DNA of 64,000 bases from Phycisphaerae bacterium (GTDB taxonomy: Bacteria > Planctomycetota > Phycisphaerae > UBA1845 > UTPLA1), in NCBI GenBank assembly GCA_019636475.1, contig JAHBXN010000007.1, forward strand, positions 124,001 to 188,000, given 5' to 3'. The translations under genes were made by a program, and so were the position numbers. Positions 50,790 to 60,209 of this stretch are shown here, piece by piece. The notes under the pieces are model-generated. The model searched no databases. It saw only the letters and a list, made by a program, of their open reading frames with translations, and was not told where the DNA came from. The number at the start of each line of letters is the position of its first letter. Position 1 is the first letter of the stretch.

Positions 50790-52751
50790 TCAGTTCTTCA
50801 ACTGACTCTCCAGAAACATGGTGGCCGTCAGCGTGGCCAGATCACGGTTCTCCTTCTTGGCAAAGCCGTGTCCTTCGTCCTTTGCAAGCATGTACCAGAC
50901 GGTTCGGCCGTTTTCTCGCATCTTTTTGACAATTTGCTCGGCTTCGAAGGCGGGAACGCGCGGATCATTCGCACCATGCTGAACGAACAGCGCCGATTTT
51001 ATTTTGTCGGCGTTGTTCAACGGTGAGATTCGTTCCAGAAATTCCCGCATTTCCGGGATGCGCTCGTCGCCGTACTCCGGCCGTCGAAGATCCTGCCGAT
51101 ATGGCGCGGTCTTCTCCAGGAAAGTGATGAAGTTGGCGATTCCGACGATATCGACGCCCGCCTTGATTCGATCCGGAAAGTGCGTCAGGCAGGCCAGCAC
51201 CATATATCCGCCGTACGAGCCGCCATAGACCGCCACGCGCTTGGAGTCCAGCTCCGACTGCTTCTCAATCCAGTCCAGAAGGCTGCCGATGTCCCGAACG
51301 CTGTCCTCGCGATTCATCCCATCGTCCAGCATGTGATAGTCCCTGCCATATCCCGTCGAGCCGCGAACGTTTGGTATCACGACCGCCGCCCCGAGTTCGG
51401 TCGCCCAAAACTGAAACACGCTCGAGAATCTCGGGCGCTCCTGCCCTTCGGGCCCACCGTGAATTGCAATAATGACCGGGAAAGGTCCTTTTCCGACGGG
51501 CTTGTAATAATAGGCCGGAATATCACGTGGCTTGCCGTTGATGCTGTCAAACGTGGGATATGCAATGCGCTTGGGGGAGACGAATCGAGCCGGATTCAAT
51601 CCGCCGGTCTCGCTCATGGTCCATCGGACCAGTCGTCCGTCGTCGACGTGAAGTATGAACACATCGCCGGGCATCGTCGGCGTGTTGAGCGTCATGCCGA
51701 TCTGTTTTCCGTCACGCGTGAATCGCAGACCGCCAATCAGTCCGACCGGGATCGAAGTCACGGCCTCGTAGGATCCGGCGTCAGGTTTCATGGTGTATAG
51801 CCGCGATTGTCCGTCTTCGTTCGCCGTGAATGCGACAAGATTCCCGCCGGGCGACACCGCCACCGACTCGACATCCCACGGGAGGTTGCCCGTAAGGATC
51901 TCATCCTTGTTGGTAGCCATATCGCGACGATACAGCGACTGAAACTGCCCATCGCGATCGCTCATGAAATAGAGCTGCTTGCCGTCAGCGGAAAACACGC
52001 CGCCGGAGTAAGCATGTTTCTCTCCCTTTGGCGTTAGGATGGTGGATTTGCCGGTCGCGATGTCCAACAGATGAAGGTATGACTCCTTTTCCGAGACATA
52101 TTCCATGACCGTCAACTTCGTGGCATCGCGGTTGAAATCCACCGGATAGAAGGCGCCGCTTACCTCCATGGCGAGCTTCGGCTTGAAATCCGGAGCTTGC
52201 GCGGTGTAAATGTCGTTGTCGCGCCCGTTGCGCCCCGTGCCTGTAAATGCAATCATTTTTCCGTTTCGGGCGACGCTCAATGCTTCGTGCCGGCTCGTGC
52301 CGTTCGTCAGAAGCGTGCTGCGCCCCTCTTCCGTGTCAAGGCGGTAGATCTGATTCGCCTCGCTGCCGCCTCGATCGGACATATACAACACGAAGCGGCC
52401 GCCGCTGTTGGGGATATATGCCGCGCCGCGTACCGGCTCGTCGTTGAACGTAATCTGTCGGCGAGCCCCGCCGGGCCGATCCACGATGTGCAGTTGATCC
52501 GTGTTTCCGAATCGTGTGCTGATGAGGATGCTACCGCTCTCGTCATCAATATCCCGAAGCGAACCGGCTCGCACGTTCAGGTACTGATTCATTCGTTCGC
52601 GCAGCTCCGACGGCACTTCCGGCACGTCTTCCAGGACGACTTGCCCCACCTCCCGGCGCACAGGTTCGCCGGCCAGAGCCGCTGCCGAAATCAACCAAGC
52701 ACTACTGACCGCGAGAATAATCGCCGAAAACCGGCCTGCGTTGTGGTACAT
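50790..52751 (-). CDS. Exported S9-family (prolyl oligopeptidase-type) peptidase
   Basis: A 653-aa secreted serine peptidase. A signal peptide (FSAIILAVSSAWLISAAALAG) is followed by a seven-bladed WD40-like/TolB-like beta-propeller (~40-390; repeats such as 'GKMIAFTGTGRNGRDNDIYT', 'DGKQLYFMSDRDGQFQSLYR') and an alpha/beta-hydrolase core. The triad is 'VYGGSYGGYMVLACL' (Ser), 'HGANDPRVPAFEA' (Asp) and 'AKDEGHGFAKKEN' (His). It resembles DPP-IV/acylaminoacyl-type peptidases that cut short peptides. The ATG at 52751 has GGAGG 5 nt upstream; the TTG at 52763 is less likely. Divergent from the GbsR-like gene. Confidence 0.92.
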   Translation of the reverse strand: MYHNAGRFSAIILAVSSAWLISAAALAGEPVRREVGQVVLEDVPEVPSELRERMNQYLNVRAGSLRDIDDESGSILISTRFGNTDQLHIVDRPGGARRQITFNDEPVRGAAYIPNSGGRFVLYMSDRGGSEANQIYRLDTEEGRSTLLTNGTSRHEALSVARNGKMIAFTGTGRNGRDNDIYTAQAPDFKPKLAMEVSGAFYPVDFNRDATKLTVMEYVSEKESYLHLLDIATGKSTILTPKGEKHAYSGGVFSADGKQLYFMSDRDGQFQSLYRRDMATNKDEILTGNLPWDVESVAVSPGGNLVAFTANEDGQSRLYTMKPDAGSYEAVTSIPVGLIGGLRFTRDGKQIGMTLNTPTMPGDVFILHVDDGRLVRWTMSETGGLNPARFVSPKRIAYPTFDSINGKPRDIPAYYYKPVGKGPFPVIIAIHGGPEGQERPRFSSVFQFWATELGAAVVIPNVRGSTGYGRDYHMLDDGMNREDSVRDIGSLLDWIEKQSELDSKRVAVYGGSYGGYMVLACLTHFPDRIKAGVDIVGIANFITFLEKTAPYRQDLRRPEYGDERIPEMREFLERISPLNNADKIKSALFVQHGANDPRVPAFEAEQIVKKMRENGRTVWYMLAKDEGHGFAKKENRDLATLTATMFLESQLKN

Positions 52752-52979
52752 CACATCCTCCAAGTCCGAGGGGTCGAGTTGTTCACAGTTCTATCCGGTT
52801 TGGCAGGACCCACCAGATACCAAACGAGCGGCGGGTTGCGAGTGCCTGCACCCCGGCTCAGGGACGCCAGTTTAGCGAATTTCGCACCTTCCGCTCGCCT
52901 GGCTGGGATTTCTGATCTATGATTGTTTCAGAGCATATTGAAAATCCGATGTATTCTGGCAATAAGGAGAATTACAGAC

Positions 52980-53582
52980 ATGTCGGAAAGTCTCAAATTA
53001 CAGAGCCGAGCCGCGCCGAGCGACGCCGGACTGACAGCATCCAAGGACCTCGAATCCGCCAAAGCTCTTCTGATCAGACGCTGGGGTGAGCTTTCCGGCT
53101 ACTGGGGCATCAACCGCACAATGGCGGAGATTCATGCCCTGCTCTTCGTCTCGAATGAACCGGCCTGCACCGACGACGTCATGGACAAGTTGCTCATTTC
53201 CCGTGGCAACGCATCCATGAACCTGCGTGCGCTGGTGGATTGGGGACTCATCGAGCGAGTTCACTTTCGTGGCGATCGGAAGGAGTACTTTACGTGCCGG
53301 ACCGACGTATGGCAGATGTTCGAAACAATTCTGAGGCAGCGGCGTCGTCGCGAGGTTGAGCCAATCCTAGAGACCATTGAGCGTTGCGAAGAGATGGTGG
53401 GATTGGGCTCGGAGGATCGGCTGGCGAGCGACATGGCTGACAGCGCGAAGGTCTTCCAATCGCGGCTGAAGGAAATGCGGGATTTTCTTCAACTGGTCGG
53501 ATCCCTGGTTGATGTCACAGTGAAACTGGGACCGAACGGTCTCAAGGCCGTCAGTGAATCAATGGCAGCCTGGACCCGGTGA
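52980..53582 (+). CDS. GbsR/MarR-family transcriptional regulator
   Basis: A 200-aa winged-helix DNA-binding protein of the GbsR (COG1510) group. The domain at ~35-120 shows 'RWGELSGYWGINRTMAEIHALLFVSNEPACTDDVMDKLLISRGNASMNLRALVDWGLIERV' in consecutive blocks, then 'FRGDRKEYFTCRTDVWQMFETILRQR', and a C-terminal helical region. GbsR-type members often sense small ligands such as choline or betaine; ligand here unknown. AAGGAG lies 10 nt upstream of the ATG. The nearest possible targets are the divergent S9 peptidase gene and the downstream genes. Confidence 0.9.
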   Translation: MSESLKLQSRAAPSDAGLTASKDLESAKALLIRRWGELSGYWGINRTMAEIHALLFVSNEPACTDDVMDKLLISRGNASMNLRALVDWGLIERVHFRGDRKEYFTCRTDVWQMFETILRQRRRREVEPILETIERCEEMVGLGSEDRLASDMADSAKVFQSRLKEMRDFLQLVGSLVDVTVKLGPNGLKAVSESMAAWTR

Positions 53583-53686
53583 ACGTCCTGATAAAGGAGC
53601 AATTGGGCGTTGAAGCCGGGCCGCCTCGCATGGCCGGGGGGCTCGATGTCCTCATCGGAGGCGGCTGGAAGGATCAGCGGCACCGC

Positions 53687-53857
53687 TTAGTTCTGACTGG
53701 CAACCTCGAGCGGCTCGACGGTCATCGTCGCAGGATCAATCGACTCGAGTTGTCGCAGGTAGTCGGCAAGATCGTTTTCCGTGAAAGCCTGGAGAAACTC
53801 TCGACGCGCCGAGCGGTTGATGTCCATGATGCGATTGATCAGTTCTCGCTTCGACAT
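53687..53857 (-). CDS. Small helical protein of unknown function
   Basis: A 56-aa frame: 'SKRELINRIMDINRSARREF', 'LQAFTENDLADYLRQLESID'. It looks like a compact two- or three-helix protein, and small proteins of similar wording occur in planctomycete genomes, though I cannot name a domain. GGGAG is spaced about 9 nt from the ATG at 53857. The frame continues upstream to 53947 without similarity. It is convergent with the GbsR-like gene and divergent from the methyltransferase gene. Confidence 0.6.
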   Translation of the reverse strand: MSKRELINRIMDINRSARREFLQAFTENDLADYLRQLESIDPATMTVEPLEVASQN

Positions 53858-54096
53858 TTTTCTGACTCCCTGCGAACTCGGCGAGCAATTGCGATCGACC
53901 GCGGTGACACGACCTGTCGTCGCAGCATCCTCATCGGCCTCGTGCAACAGGTAACTTTAGATTCCTCGAGCCTTGTTTGGACAAGCGGTTTGCAAGCGAC
54001 GATCCAAGGCCGTTTCAGCCAGACGCGCAACGGATTCGGGCGTCTTCTGCGCGACGGACCTGCGAATCAAAGGAAGTTCGTATAAGATCGTCCCCG

Positions 54097-54831
54097 ATGA
54101 GCGAGGACACTTTACAACCTGAACGATCGCCGGACATGCGCCAAGCGCTCGACGGTAAAGCAGCTGTCACGCATGCCGTCAAAGACCGCGCCAAGCATCA
54201 GTTCGATTCATGGGCACGCAATTACGATCGGTCGATCGTGCGACATTTGCTATTCGATCCCTCTTATCGGATGTTCATGGAGGAGTTGCATCGCTGGCGG
54301 CGGGATTCTTCGGAGCCCTTCGATCTGCTCGATCTTGGGTGCGGAACCGGCACATGGACCGCCATGGTCGCTGGAAGTCCCCTGCCATCACGAACTGTCG
54401 TCGGCCTCGATTACTCGCTTCCAATGGCGCGGATAGCACACCAGAAGGCCGAGGAAATCGGTGCAGGAGCCCCGTCATTCATCAATGGCGATTCAGAGCA
54501 TCTGCCGTTTGCGGATCATTCGTTCGACGTCGTGACATGCAGCAATTCGTTCCACCACTATCCGCATCAGCAGGCGGCGATTCGCGAGATGCATCGCGTG
54601 CTGCGTCCGGGTGGCCGGCTGATGCTTATCGACGGCTTCCGTGACAATGTGATCGGCTGGTTCGTTTTTGACGTGATCATCACGAAGATGGAAAGTACGC
54701 CGGATGCACGCGTATTCCATGCACCCTGGTCACTGATGCGAAAGTACTTCCTCGATGCCGGCTTCCGCGACATTCGACAAAAGAAGGTGAACATCTGGAC
54801 GCCGATTTTTATCACAATCGGTGAGGCGTGA
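54097..54831 (+). CDS. Class I SAM-dependent methyltransferase
   Basis: A 244-aa methyltransferase of the UbiE-like/Methyltransf_11 type. SAM-binding motifs: 'FDLLDLGCGTGTWTAMVA' (motif I), 'VVGLDYSLPMARIA' (motif II), 'FINGDSEHLPFADHSFDVVTCSNSFHHYPH' (motif post-I/III) and 'VLRPGGRLMLIDGF' (motif IV). The substrate is unknown. The ATG at 54097 is preferred as the start of the conserved 'KHQFDSWARNYDRS' block, though its ribosome binding site is weak; the frame is open upstream to 53977. The gene converges on a prepilin-like gene. Confidence 0.85.
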   Translation: MSEDTLQPERSPDMRQALDGKAAVTHAVKDRAKHQFDSWARNYDRSIVRHLLFDPSYRMFMEELHRWRRDSSEPFDLLDLGCGTGTWTAMVAGSPLPSRTVVGLDYSLPMARIAHQKAEEIGAGAPSFINGDSEHLPFADHSFDVVTCSNSFHHYPHQQAAIREMHRVLRPGGRLMLIDGFRDNVIGWFVFDVIITKMESTPDARVFHAPWSLMRKYFLDAGFRDIRQKKVNIWTPIFITIGEA

Positions 54832-54936
54832 TTCAGGCTTTCGACTGATTCCAACAAGCGAGGCGATTACGACATCGCTCCCGGTGCGCGCATTCCCGGA
54901 TATCCGACTTCTTCGGATCCGACGACATGCGCGGCT

Positions 54937-55806
54937 TCAAAAGCCACGCTGGGTTCCCGGCTCCGGCCAGATGTCGTAGTTTTCGTCAGATGTGTATCGC
55001 GAATCGATAAACCGGTACTCGGCGTGTCCGTCGAGCATCGCCATGGAATAGCGCGAGAACTTCCGGTGCCAGCCTTTGCCGAGCGATTGCAAACAGCTTG
55101 TACCAAATTGCCCGTTTCGGGGTCGCGCGTCCAGCATGTAAGAGTTCATCGCGTTTTCCATGAAGAGGACAAACTTGGCGGCGCTGCCGCCGACTTTCCG
55201 CGAGAGCATCGACTTGCCTGCCCGGGTCATAAGTCCGATGTCCGCATAGTACTGATTCTGGCCGAGCCAAGGCGGGCCCTCCATCCAGTACCAGTTCAAT
55301 GCGTAGCTCATGCCGTTGATCTGGAAGGAGGAGTAATTGACATCCAGCGCCGGCGGATCGCACGGATTCTGCACATTCGGCGTGCTGTAGTTCTTGTCGG
55401 ACGGACAGTTGTAGGATGCGATCGGGCCTCGCGCGACGCATGGTGCGATATACTTGTTGAACGGGCGAGACTCAGTCGGAATCACCGCCATATCGGTATT
55501 GAGACCGTACTCCGGATGCGGCGTCGATGTTTGGTAGCCGCCGAAGACATGCTCCGAAATGAGGTTTACGGTGCCCCACTGCGTGTTAAATCCGAAGTGC
55601 CAGACTTGAACGTACTCCCCGGCATCGTCCATGTACATCTGGCCGGTCGCGCCGAGCGTCTTCAGATTCGCGAGGCATTTGCCAACGTTGGCTGCTTCCT
55701 TGGCCGCGCTCAGCGATGGAAGCAGAATCGCTACCAGCAATGCGATTATCGCAATAACGACAAGCAACTCGAGCAACGTGAACGCACGATCTGCGAAACG
55801 GAGCAT
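54937..55806 (-). CDS. Prepilin-like protein with N-terminal methylation motif
   Basis: A 289-aa protein with a type IV prepilin/pseudopilin N-terminus: 'RFADRAFTLLELLVVIAIIALLVAILLPSLSAAKE', with the F-T-L-L-E-L cleavage/methylation motif and a long hydrophobic helix. The C-terminal domain ends 'YSMAMLDGHAEYRFID', like the H-X9-DG ending of planctomycete DUF1559-type proteins. Function not known. The ATG at 55806 has AGGGA 8 nt upstream; the longer frame to 55845 is unlikely. It lies 75 bp downstream of a lipoprotein gene on the same strand. No pilus assembly genes are near. Confidence 0.9.
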   Translation of the reverse strand: MLRFADRAFTLLELLVVIAIIALLVAILLPSLSAAKEAANVGKCLANLKTLGATGQMYMDDAGEYVQVWHFGFNTQWGTVNLISEHVFGGYQTSTPHPEYGLNTDMAVIPTESRPFNKYIAPCVARGPIASYNCPSDKNYSTPNVQNPCDPPALDVNYSSFQINGMSYALNWYWMEGPPWLGQNQYYADIGLMTRAGKSMLSRKVGGSAAKFVLFMENAMNSYMLDARPRNGQFGTSCLQSLGKGWHRKFSRYSMAMLDGHAEYRFIDSRYTSDENYDIWPEPGTQRGF

Positions 55807-55881
55807 TGGACCGTCCCTATCGCATTGGCGGTGACCGGCTCTCAAAGAGGATTATATCAGGCAGCACGAGCGTGATACGAG

Positions 55882-56376
55882 CTACTTTGCGGAGGAGTTC
55901 GAGGGCTGTGCCGATGCGCCGGCCCCGCTGCCGGAGAGATTGGACGATCGGGCGAGCGACTTCGCCTCACGCAACCAATCCAGAAACTGGGGCACGGACG
56001 GAACAGGATTGACGTACAAGCCCTGTCCGATCTTGTTTCCTTCAGCGTCGGTTACGACACATACCTGCGGTTTCTGAACGCCATAGATCTTGCGGTATGG
56101 ATCGCTCCATGCGAACTCAAGCTCGATGTTGACGGTATCAAGCAGCTCTTTTTTCACCTGCGCATTTTCGAGGACCTGGATTTTCATGTTGCGGTGCTGC
56201 GTGGAGTCCCACTCCTTGAAGTAGAACACCATCGGCTTCTTATCCCTTTCAGCCAGTTTCACGCCGTACGATGGATCAAGATACCAGACCGGTGTATTGC
56301 ATCCGATCGCCCCGACCAGCAGAACGCCGGCAAGAAATGCCGCAAGCGCTTCTGAAGAACGGCGAATCTGAATCAT
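55882..56376 (-). CDS. Lipoprotein with thioredoxin-like features
   Basis: A 164-aa lipoprotein. Signal with lipobox: 'LAAFLAGVLLVGAIGCNTP'. The mature region reads like a thioredoxin-fold variant: 'KPMVFYFKEWDSTQHRNMKIQVLENAQVKKEL' in pieces, 'VNIELEFAWSDPYRKIYGVQKPQVCVVTDAEGNKIGQGLYVN', but there is no CxxC pair, so it is not a disulfide oxidoreductase. The C-terminal 35 residues are Ser/Ala/Gly-rich. The start is uncertain; ATG at 56376 leaves a short n-region (IQIRRSSEA) and is preferred over 56400 or 56424. It precedes the prepilin-like gene. Function unknown. Confidence 0.7.
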   Translation of the reverse strand: MIQIRRSSEALAAFLAGVLLVGAIGCNTPVWYLDPSYGVKLAERDKKPMVFYFKEWDSTQHRNMKIQVLENAQVKKELLDTVNIELEFAWSDPYRKIYGVQKPQVCVVTDAEGNKIGQGLYVNPVPSVPQFLDWLREAKSLARSSNLSGSGAGASAQPSNSSAK

Positions 56377-56501
56377 ACATGAGAACACGCGCGAAACGTG
56401 CATGGACAGACTTTGACGATACAAGCCAGCGACTCCTACCCGGAATTTACTGCCGGAGCGAAACCAACACTGTTCCCAGAAACCTCAAATTCACTTCGGC
56501 A

Positions 56502-59318
56502 TCACTTTGTCGGATTCGGACGAGTGCCTCGTCCTCGACCGCGTCCGCCGCGCCGTCGACCACCGCGATTCGAAAATCGATTGCCGCCCCGATTCGAATC
56601 GTGGTTCGGATGAATCGCGTTGATACCGACCTCGCGTCCGCGCAGATCGGTACAAGCGAGTTCAACCTGATCGACACCGAATGTCTCGACACCATGAATC
56701 TGGATCGTCTGATTCTTCGCACGCTCCAGGTCGGTCAGTTGGTGTCGTTTGCGGTTGAGAAGGTCATTTGCGACCGCGGTCGAGAGGCGCACGTCGATCC
56801 GAGCAATGCCCTCCCGGTTGCTGGCCAGACGGATCTGGCGCATCACATCCAGCGCGACGGACTCAGACGACTTAACCCGTCCGCTGCCGGCGCACCTCGG
56901 ACATTCGCGGAAGACGCTCTTCAGCAATGAAGGCCGCTGCCGCTGTCGCGTCATCTCCAGCAGTCCAAAGCGGGAGATTCGAAGAATTTTCGCCCGCTCC
57001 TTGTGCTTTCGAAGGGCGTCCGCCAGTCGCTTCTCAATGCTGCGGCGGTGGCGTTCCAAACCCATGTCAATCAGATCGCAGACGATCAATCCGCCCAGAT
57101 CACGCAGACGCAGTTGTCGCGCGATTTCATCCACGGCCTCCAGGTTCACTCGGTAGGCCGTTTCCTCGGCATTTTCAGGCACGCGAAACCGGCCGGAGTT
57201 GACGTCGATCGCGACCATCGCCTCGGTCTGTTCAATGATGAGCGATCCACCCGACGGCAGCGGCACCGTTTTGGAATTCAGACGCTCAATTTCAGCTTCG
57301 ATTCCGTGATGATGGAAAATCGGTTCGTCGCCCTGGTAAACCTCAACCCCGTCGCTCGTCCTCGGACTGGCAATCGCAAGAAACTCCCGAATGCGGTCGG
57401 CGACGTCGGAACTATCCACGACGATCCTGCGCAGGCTGGAATCATAAACATCGCGAATCGTACGAATCACAAGGTCGGATTCCTTGTAGAGTTCGGCCGG
57501 CGCGGGATCCGTCTTGATCCGTCGTTCGACTTGTCGCCAAAGCCGCACAAGGAAGTTCAGATCGCGCTGGAGGTCCCGGCGCGTGCGATCCACGCCGGCG
57601 GTTCGGACAATGAATCCGATCCCCTCGGGCAGCGTGAGTCCGTCGAGCAGGGCGCGGATCCGGCGTCGCGTATTCTCATCCTCAATCTTTCGGGAAACGC
57701 CCAGTTGGTCCATTCCCGGCATCATGACCAGGAACCTGCCCGGCAGGGAAATGTAGCTCGTGAGCGTCGGCCCCTTCGTGCCAATTCCTTCCTTGATGAC
57801 CTGAACGATGACTTCCTGGCCGCGCTTCAGGCAACTCTGGATCGGCGGGCGCTGTCGTCGCGGCGTTTTTTTGCCGACTTGTTCGGATGAGTCGGAAGTC
57901 CCGTCGGGAAAGTACTGCGGGTGCAGATCGCTGATGTGCAGGAAACCGTGCGCCGGCAAACCAAAATCAACAAAGGCAGCCTGAATCGAAGGCTCGACAT
58001 TTGTCACGCGGCCCTTGTAGATGTTGCCGACATTGGACGACGCCGAGGTCCGCTCAATGAACAACTCATCCAATCGGTTGTCGCGGAGCACGGCGATCCG
58101 GCATTCCTCGGACTCCGAGACATTGATCAACATCTCGCGAACTTCGACGGCAGCGTCGACGGCCTCCTCTTGCGCGCGATGCGCTTCGTCCGCAAGTTCG
58201 TCGTCCGGGGACTCAAGGTCCACCCCTGCGTCAGCGGGCCATTCTTCGTCCGCCGAAATTCGGCGGCGAGTGCCTCGGATCGCCCGTTCATCCTCTTCAA
58301 CCGGTTCGGATTCGTCGTCGCCCACGATCGGCGCCGAGGCCGGAGCCTCTGCGGACTCGCCCCGTCCGCGACCGCGGCCGCGACGACCTCGACGGCGTCT
58401 GCGACGTTGCGAAATATCGCCTTCAGTCGTTGATTCCCCGCCGACCGGCATCGCAGGCCCAGGATCGGACTGCTCGATGATCAGTGGAGAATCGTCGACC
58501 GGCAGAATAAGCACTTCAGATTCGTCGTCCTCGACGGCCTCGGCATCCGCCAAGGTGTGCTTCGATTCAACGATCACGACTTCTTCATGGGTTGATTCGC
58601 CGGCGCCCTCTGTTCCGACTGGCCCGGGAACTCCCTGCACATCGCCTGACACACCCTGGCGATTCAGCGCGGCAATCACTTCGGCCTCTTCGGCCAACCG
58701 CTGCGTTCGGGACTTTCGGCCACGGCCCCGTTTCGGACCCTCGGCCGTGCGCCTGCCGCCCGGCATACCGGCCTCGCTGACTGCCTCCGAACGCTTTTCA
58801 GCGACAGGCGCGGAAGGCGGAGCAACGACGGGCGGCCGCGAAACGTGCGACGGCGCAGTTTGGCGCGCCGGTTCCGGCGCGCGATTGGTAACAGGCGAGG
58901 AAACGCTTCGTCGCTCTGACTGCGGCGGCGACATTTCCTTCACGGAAATTGGAACGACTGGTACCGGTTCCTCGTCGTCGAAAATGCCTGCGCCAAACGA
59001 TGTACGAGGCGCCTGCCGTGAGACGACTCCGTTCGACGAGGTTGACCGCGACGATTGTGCCGTCGAAGTCTGGGCCGGCACGGGGCTTTCTGCGACAGCC
59101 GGCGGCGCTGCGACAGCGGTGCTGGAAGCCGCAGTCTCGGCACTTTCGGGGGCGGGATCTTCATCGCGGCCGCGGCGCGCAGACTTCGCCGGCGGTCGCG
59201 CGGCGGGCTTGCGTGGCGTGCGAGTTTTCTTCTTGATGGGTGCGATCTTGGATTCGTTCGCGGCAGCAGCAGGTTCGACCTTCTTCCTGGCCGAACTGCG
59301 CTTCGTTGTCTTGGACAC
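56502..59318 (-). CDS. rng: Ribonuclease E/G with long disordered N-terminal region
   Basis: A 938-aa endoribonuclease. The catalytic core (~385-900) starts with an S1 domain ('VGNIYKGRVTNVEPSIQAAFVDFG', 'HGFLHISDLHPQYFP'), interrupted by a short basic insert (~490-510), followed by the RNase H-like and DNase I-like parts. Catalytic metal-binding aspartates are seen in 'AMVAIDVNSGRF' and 'GGLIVCDLIDM', and a zinc-link cysteine pair in 'ECPRCAGSG'. The first ~385 residues are low-complexity: Lys/Arg/Pro- and Ala-rich, then acidic, with an Arg/Gly block ('RRRRRRGRRGRGRGRGES'). The C-terminus ends in an RG-rich tail. In E. coli RNase E the scaffold is C-terminal; here the long extension is N-terminal. 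Downstream of the TIGR03936 gene. Confidence 0.93.
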   Translation of the reverse strand: MSKTTKRSSARKKVEPAAAANESKIAPIKKKTRTPRKPAARPPAKSARRGRDEDPAPESAETAASSTAVAAPPAVAESPVPAQTSTAQSSRSTSSNGVVSRQAPRTSFGAGIFDDEEPVPVVPISVKEMSPPQSERRSVSSPVTNRAPEPARQTAPSHVSRPPVVAPPSAPVAEKRSEAVSEAGMPGGRRTAEGPKRGRGRKSRTQRLAEEAEVIAALNRQGVSGDVQGVPGPVGTEGAGESTHEEVVIVESKHTLADAEAVEDDESEVLILPVDDSPLIIEQSDPGPAMPVGGESTTEGDISQRRRRRRGRRGRGRGRGESAEAPASAPIVGDDESEPVEEDERAIRGTRRRISADEEWPADAGVDLESPDDELADEAHRAQEEAVDAAVEVREMLINVSESEECRIAVLRDNRLDELFIERTSASSNVGNIYKGRVTNVEPSIQAAFVDFGLPAHGFLHISDLHPQYFPDGTSDSSEQVGKKTPRRQRPPIQSCLKRGQEVIVQVIKEGIGTKGPTLTSYISLPGRFLVMMPGMDQLGVSRKIEDENTRRRIRALLDGLTLPEGIGFIVRTAGVDRTRRDLQRDLNFLVRLWRQVERRIKTDPAPAELYKESDLVIRTIRDVYDSSLRRIVVDSSDVADRIREFLAIASPRTSDGVEVYQGDEPIFHHHGIEAEIERLNSKTVPLPSGGSLIIEQTEAMVAIDVNSGRFRVPENAEETAYRVNLEAVDEIARQLRLRDLGGLIVCDLIDMGLERHRRSIEKRLADALRKHKERAKILRISRFGLLEMTRQRQRPSLLKSVFRECPRCAGSGRVKSSESVALDVMRQIRLASNREGIARIDVRLSTAVANDLLNRKRHQLTDLERAKNQTIQIHGVETFGVDQVELACTDLRGREVGINAIHPNHDSNRGGNRFSNRGGRRRGGRGRGRGTRPNPTK

Positions 59319-59388
59319 TCAATACCTCTTCGATGCTTGCGGGCGAGAATGGCGGGAGAGGATTCAAATCATCAGGGCAAACGGAGGC

Positions 59389-60021
59389 TCAATCGCGAAA
59401 CGCGGCCCTTGAGCGTACGGCCCGATGCGTCCATTCAGGTGCGGGCAGGCCGACGGCCTCCAACACTTCGCCCACTCGGGCTGTTCCGTCAATGGACACG
59501 GTTTGCGACCAGACCAACCGATTTCCGTCAACCCGGACATCGATCAAGAACGCCCGGATGTCGACGTGTTTTGTGCATCGGCCTTCCGGATCGCGTCGCT
59601 CGACGCGATGCGTTTGGCTGGTCAACAATTCCGCGGCTCGCGCCTGCACGCTTTCGACGGATGCGCCGCTGAGATCGACGGTATATTCGACCTCGCGCGG
59701 CAACCGCCGATCTTGTGCATGCAGGGCTTCAACCTGATGAATCTGAATCCCTTCGGGTAGCTGCGCTGCCAGACGTGCGGATACGGCGTCAATTTCCAAT
59801 GGGGACGCAAGTTCGATCGTCATCAATTCGTCGTGCGACTCGACCCCCACGGGCCGCGGCATCGCGATGCTTATTCGAGGACGAGGGTTGAACCCTTCGG
59901 AATATCGCACCGGGATGTCGGCGCGGGCGAAGGCCCGCTGAAACAGTCGCAACGTGTCCTGATGAGAGAGAAATCTCAGGTCGCCGCGGATCGCGTATCG
60001 TATCGCCAGCCTCTGGCGCAA
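59389..60021 (-). CDS. TIGR03936/DUF2344 family protein (radical SAM-linked)
   Basis: A 210-aa protein matching the radical-SAM-linked family TIGR03936 (DUF2344): 'LAIRYAIRGDLRFLSHQDTLRLFQRAFARADIPVRYSEGFNPRPRISIAMPRPVGVES' in consecutive blocks is the classical N-terminal signature, followed by 'ELASPLEIDAVSARLAAQLPEGIQIHQVEAL'. In many bacteria it is fused to, or encoded next to, a radical SAM protein upstream of rng. Here only rng follows (70 bp), and no radical SAM gene is adjacent. Function is unknown; a role in RNA modification is inferred from the association. Confidence 0.9.
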   Translation of the reverse strand: MRQRLAIRYAIRGDLRFLSHQDTLRLFQRAFARADIPVRYSEGFNPRPRISIAMPRPVGVESHDELMTIELASPLEIDAVSARLAAQLPEGIQIHQVEALHAQDRRLPREVEYTVDLSGASVESVQARAAELLTSQTHRVERRDPEGRCTKHVDIRAFLIDVRVDGNRLVWSQTVSIDGTARVGEVLEAVGLPAPEWTHRAVRSRAAFRD

Positions 60022-60209
60022 CCGTGAAGCAATCCCTTCTTGCCTTACTTTCAGTCCCGAATTCGCCGGAATCGCCTACACAAGCGTTCGGATCGGGACA
60101 TTGACTCGGCACCCGTCAACAAATAGACGAGTGGCGAAAACACACGCAGGCCGCGTAGCCATTCCGCCACGCACGCGTGCGCTTTCGCGACTCGCCCGGA
60201 TGCGACACG

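Noticed and set aside
54173-54644. Two alternative plus-strand frames over the methyltransferase gene
   Set aside because: The third frame carries all SAM-binding motifs; these are shadows.
58021-59412. 463-codon Ser-rich open frame opposite the RNase E/G N-terminal region
   Set aside because: Low-complexity mirror of the Arg/Ala/Glu-rich coding strand.
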